From NCBI RefSeq assembly GCF_964355755.1, contig NC_092670.1, positions 37,497,795-37,561,794 on the forward strand: 64,000 nt of DNA, written 5' to 3'. Of the stretch, positions 60,261 through 64,000 are shown one piece after another. The stretch is from Antedon mediterranea. Lineage: Eukaryota > Echinodermata > Crinoidea > Comatulida > Antedonidae. The number at the start of each line of letters is the position of its first letter. Position 1 is the stretch's first letter. A program made the position numbers and the translations under genes. The notes under the pieces were generated by a model that saw only the letters and a list, made by a program, of their open reading frames with translations, made no database searches and was not told where the DNA came from.

Positions 60261-61769
60261 AAATTAATATTATTTTTTCATGTCACTTTTTTTTACAGTG
60301 ATTATAGTTATTATTTAAGCCCTCATTAGATTCTAAAAATCCCAACTTCGATACAGTATTTCAAGATGATATTCAAAGTATGACTTTTCGTTTTTAAAAT
60401 AGACCTAAAATGCGGTCTTTAAAAAATATTGTTTAGACATTGTAGGCATACTTCTAGACAGTCAGCATAGGATACTTCTGAATAATTCCTACCAATGGTT
60501 TATAGCGATTTACACTCACACGCAACAAAAAAAGAAAAAGTCTATGAAACTGCTTTTCTTGCGTAAATGGTAGAGGAAAATACGAGGAAAATACCGCCAT
60601 ACGGCGCCACGTGCAACAAGGGGAGGAGGATCCAGGGCCGATATAGTAGATGTAGAGACTACTAATAAAGCCATCTGATTGGTTAATAGCTACAGTGCAT
60701 TTCTAACATATGAAGGTTCCTACGCGAAAAGTTAGCATCAAAGTTGCTACAATAAATTACATAAGGTCGTTAAAATAATTAAAAACGACATATTACGTTC
60801 ATTATATTTATATAAAAAATTCTAACCGATTTTAAATTTTTAAAATTAGAAGGTCAGAGCAAACTATTTTGACACCGCTTCGCCCTCCGCCGATGAGTTA
60901 TCAGGCTGCATAGTTACGGACAAGATGGCTGCCTACAGTGTGTAAATATTTTGGTAGCGATTTGACAGCAATAAACTAATTATTCTGAGGGTTTTCACGG
61001 TATTATGATTAATTTATAATGACATATTATTTGAATTATTATGTTAAATAATGTAAGTTAGTGGGGAAAAACAAAATAGTATAATTGTGTCTTTTGCAGG
61101 TAAGTATATACTAGGCTAGGCCAACAGTCGCACTACGGCCTACTTACTACTGAAGTTAGAGCCGGGGTGTTGTGGTTGTCGATGCCAGACTGGGGTCGTT
61201 TTGCCCCATAGGCCTACTAACTTAAGTTTTATTTTATTTTTTATTTTATTCAGTTGACAACCAACAGCGATGAAACCGCCACTAACAGGTTGAATCTAAA
61301 CATAATAAACTATAATAATACATTCAAATATGCAACAAAACATAAACAAAGATCGGAACATTTTAGTGAGATTATAGGCCTAGCTAGGCCTAGGCCTACC
61401 TAGCCTACAGTAGGCCTAGCCTAGGTTGACTTGCTCATCATACCAATTTGGTTAACGTACTTAAGGTTTCTTTTTAAAATATATGTAGGCCTATAATAAA
61501 TAAATAGTCCTAGCCTATAGACTATTTTATAGAAATACCATCCATTCATGCATGAACATGATGAAGATAGAAAGCTAATTTTCTTTCCTTTTTTGGTCCT
61601 AGGCATACTTACAATACAGACAGTACGGACTACGGTTCCTACACAGTACTACTTATACTACTGACATAGGCCTAGCCTATAATACTACCCTGGTCCCTAG
61701 GCTAACTAACTACTAAATATTTGCTTGTATTTTGTTACTGTAACTCATCTTATTTTCTATAGCAGCACC

Positions 61770-63719
61770 ATGGCGGTGGCAAGGCCATTATCCCAGATAG
61801 ACATCCTGTCTCAGAATGGAATACGTTCTTCGGCATATGCAATACCAGATACATTGGTAGCACCGCACACTGCAAGTCCAGTTCCTAATCACCTACTGGA
61901 CACAAGTAAGTTGGCCTATGTCTAAGGTAGAGGGCGCGGTCCTCGGACATTGTTGGTAGTCAGACACCTGATACTGTTTACTTATGAATATGTACACCAT
62001 ATTGACCAATAATTTTTCTTCATGAATTATTAATTACGATGTAACGTCGCTGGGTAACCAAAAAAAATTACAATTTTCCATGAACATCGCTTCTAAAACC
62101 AGTAATTTATGTGAGGTCAAGTTCAAGGTCACACATGATTTTGGGTTTTTAAAGAACATTATAAGGTAATAGGTCTATAAAATCTGCACCAAAATTATTT
62201 AAAATGTGTAAAAAGTAACAAAAAATTTGATTTTAATAGTTGGTTCTTAACTCTTACTTCGTTGTTAACACACAAAAAATGGCCGCTACACGATATGACT
62301 GATAAAGTAATTCAATATCTCTATAAAAATTTGAAATTATTTTTTGTACTGGTAAATATAAATAATAAAATGATTATATTTGTATATTAAAAAAAAAAAA
62401 AAAATATTTTAATTAAAAAAATGTGAAATATAAACAAAACATTGAGGGCGTCCGAGTACCAAAAAACTTGTCCGAGTATCGATCCTTGAAGGCCTATGTA
62501 ATCCAGAGCCCTTCTACAGTAGATATGAATTTAGTTGCTGTTTTTGGCGACACTAAATTATTACAGTTATATTTGTAAGTTTCTATTAAAATTCTAAAAG
62601 TTTGTCAAAATGTACAATTTCAGCAATTGTGTACATTTATGGTGTTATCGTCCGAGTACCGCACCCCCTACTTTATGTAATATGTAAATCCAATATTCAT
62701 TGAGCTTACTGTACGAATGTTTTGGTCTTATCCTTTTCAACTAGGCCTAGGTACTCATTTACAACTGAGTAGACATACATTATTTTTGTATGTATTTGTA
62801 TTTCTTATATATTTTATGTTTACATTTTATTTTAGAAATTTTCCACAAGATATCTCAGAATGAACTAATCCAGGCACGACCAGCTTCCATTCATTTTGCT
62901 GGCTTTGCACCTGGGAAGCTGCACAAACTGACGCTGGTAAGTATACTTTTAAAACAATGTAGGCCTACAGAAAAATATCTGGCCCAGAAACAATGTGATC
63001 TCCTGAAGACTGTAATAAAGAATTGGGCATGAAAGCCAATTTAGAATTAAACCTAAACTTTTTAAATGAAATAAAACTTGATCTTAATTTTGATAGGATT
63101 TCTTGATAATATTTCTTTTATGAATATTTAATTAGTTTATTTTCAACACTTATTTGCTATGATAAGTATTTTTGTATGTATAGACATGTTGATATATTGT
63201 TTGAAGGTTTGCATGACGAAATCAAATGTTAGTACCACGTATATTAGTTCTGAAAAGAACTGTTGAATTTCTCGACGTTTCGATCAATATGCTTCGATTG
63301 TCCTTAGGAGTGAGAAACCATGTTGAGGATTAAAACTCACACCATATGTTGATCCTTTTTTTGTAATTGCAGTAGAGTCACAAAGAGTTTTAAACAAATT
63401 TATCAATATAATAACCTACTCTTGTTGCTATTCAGACATTAGGAAATGTATCCACTGAAGTTGTCAAGATGCATATAATCCCACCAACCACAAAATATTT
63501 CAAAATTTGGTACACGAAAGGTGACAGACTTGTGCCTGGACTTACAATGGATTGCACGATTGAGTTCAGACCGGACGAATGGCGCTATTTCTATGACTGC
63601 ATAAGAATACATTGTAAAGGGGATAGTAACTTAATTGTGCCCATTCATGCATATCCGGTTATGAACACATCAGACTTTCCTCAGATTGTACGGTTTCCAC
63701 CAACTCCGATATCGCAGAG
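61770..63719 (+). CDS. CFAP221: Cilia- and flagella-associated protein 221 (PCDP1), 5' part
   Basis: Three coding exons join in frame: 61770-61905, 62836-62936, 63436-63719; the last ends at a GTATAT donor and the gene continues past the window. A non-coding first exon probably ends at 61099 (TTGCAG|GTAAGT), spliced to 61763; the ATG has a good CACCATGG context. The first 173 residues contain [60 protein letters not shown] and [20 protein letters not shown], followed by [10 protein letters not shown]. These align in order with my recollection of vertebrate CFAP221, especially the PDEWRYYYDCIRVHCKGD block. The region looks like an MSP/ASH-type immunoglobulin fold. The protein belongs to the central-pair C1 apparatus of motile cilia and binds calmodulin; vertebrate loss causes ciliary dyskinesia. 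A short X-box-like site is found in the first coding intron. Confidence 0.9.
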
Positions 63720-63752
63720 GTATATATATAGCAATTATTTTTATTTAATTTA

Positions 63753-64000
63753 TTAAAGATGTATTGTCCCCCAAAAACATGAAAAATGAAGATTAATAAA
63801 ATCAGACTTTGAATAGTTTATTTCGTAGTTTTAATGAAGTTACTTCCGTAGGAAAAAAAAAAAAATTTTTTTTTTTTTTCACTTATAAAATAAAAAAAAT
63901 AAATGAATAAATTCAATTAAAAATCTATTGGCTGGCAGCCAATTTTATTATTTCTTGCTTTAAGTTACAGTTTTTTCAATTAAACACATTGTTTTTTTAT
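63753..64000. mobile_element. TAAAGATGTATTG element cut by window end
   Basis: Starts TTAAAGATGTATTGTCCCCC and continues with AAAACATGAAAAATGAAGAT and TTGGCTGGCAGCCAA; it begins 33 bp after the CFAP221 donor at 63720. Confidence 0.85.

Larger units (their letters stand above)
58236..61099. other. Intergenic region and CFAP221 5' flank
   Basis: Divergent space between M-Ras and CFAP221. It contains a MITE (58524), a hairpin (58759), a C run (about 59080-59091), an inverted-repeat element (59996) and, near 60921, an AAGATGGCTGCC motif resembling a YY1 site close to the presumed CFAP221 transcription start. No gene seen. Confidence 0.5.

Overview
This is an AT-rich, intron-rich animal nuclear window. 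The gene content (STK17/DRAK, CDK5, PDIA4/ERp72, M-Ras, the axonemal protein CFAP221, and a bursicon-like cystine-knot hormone), the GT-AG introns, the many short palindromic transposons and the abundance of TAGGCCTA-type motifs suggest a marine invertebrate deuterostome, most likely an echinoderm. That assignment is inference; the window contains no taxonomic marker gene.

Layout. 1-14740: no recognisable exon, only repeats; it may be 5' flank or a long intron of the next gene. 14741-18057 (+): last three recognised coding exons of an STK17/DRAK-type death-associated kinase. 18058-22335: repeat-rich intergenic DNA. 22336-23171 (-): a complete two-exon gene for a secreted 11-cysteine cystine-knot hormone with bursicon-beta spacing, with a dead non-LTR retrotransposon (23365-24403) just upstream. 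24404-33351: about 9 kb without a convincing gene. 33352-35598 (+): a two-exon gene for a 99-residue protein I do not recognise. 38192-42553 (-): CDK5, six coding exons found, last one not found. 43228-51253 (+): complete PDIA4/ERp72 in ten coding exons, head to head with CDK5 about 675 bp apart. 53945-58235 (-): complete M-Ras in four exons, tail to tail with PDIA4. 61770-63719 (+): the first three coding exons of CFAP221, running off the window.

Mobile DNA dominates the rest. One palindromic MITE family (ends near AAGCTCTGTCTACACTATCA) occurs at least 17 times, in introns and between genes; one copy abuts a CDK5 splice donor and another lies about 10 bp from a PDIA4 donor. A second inverted-repeat family (TAAAGATGTATTGTCCCC), a third fold-back family, a 900-bp long-TIR element with a perfect 8-bp target duplication, a 1.13-kb element flanked by TTAA, and a small hAT-like MITE are also present, together with several mini-satellites and local tandem duplications.

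The genes are not a functional cluster: they are ordinary housekeeping, signalling and ciliary genes. The most noteworthy items are the divergent cystine-knot hormone gene, the exon-pair duplication visible in PDIA4, and the transposons positioned at splice sites. I found no bacterial-type system, CRISPR array or rRNA.
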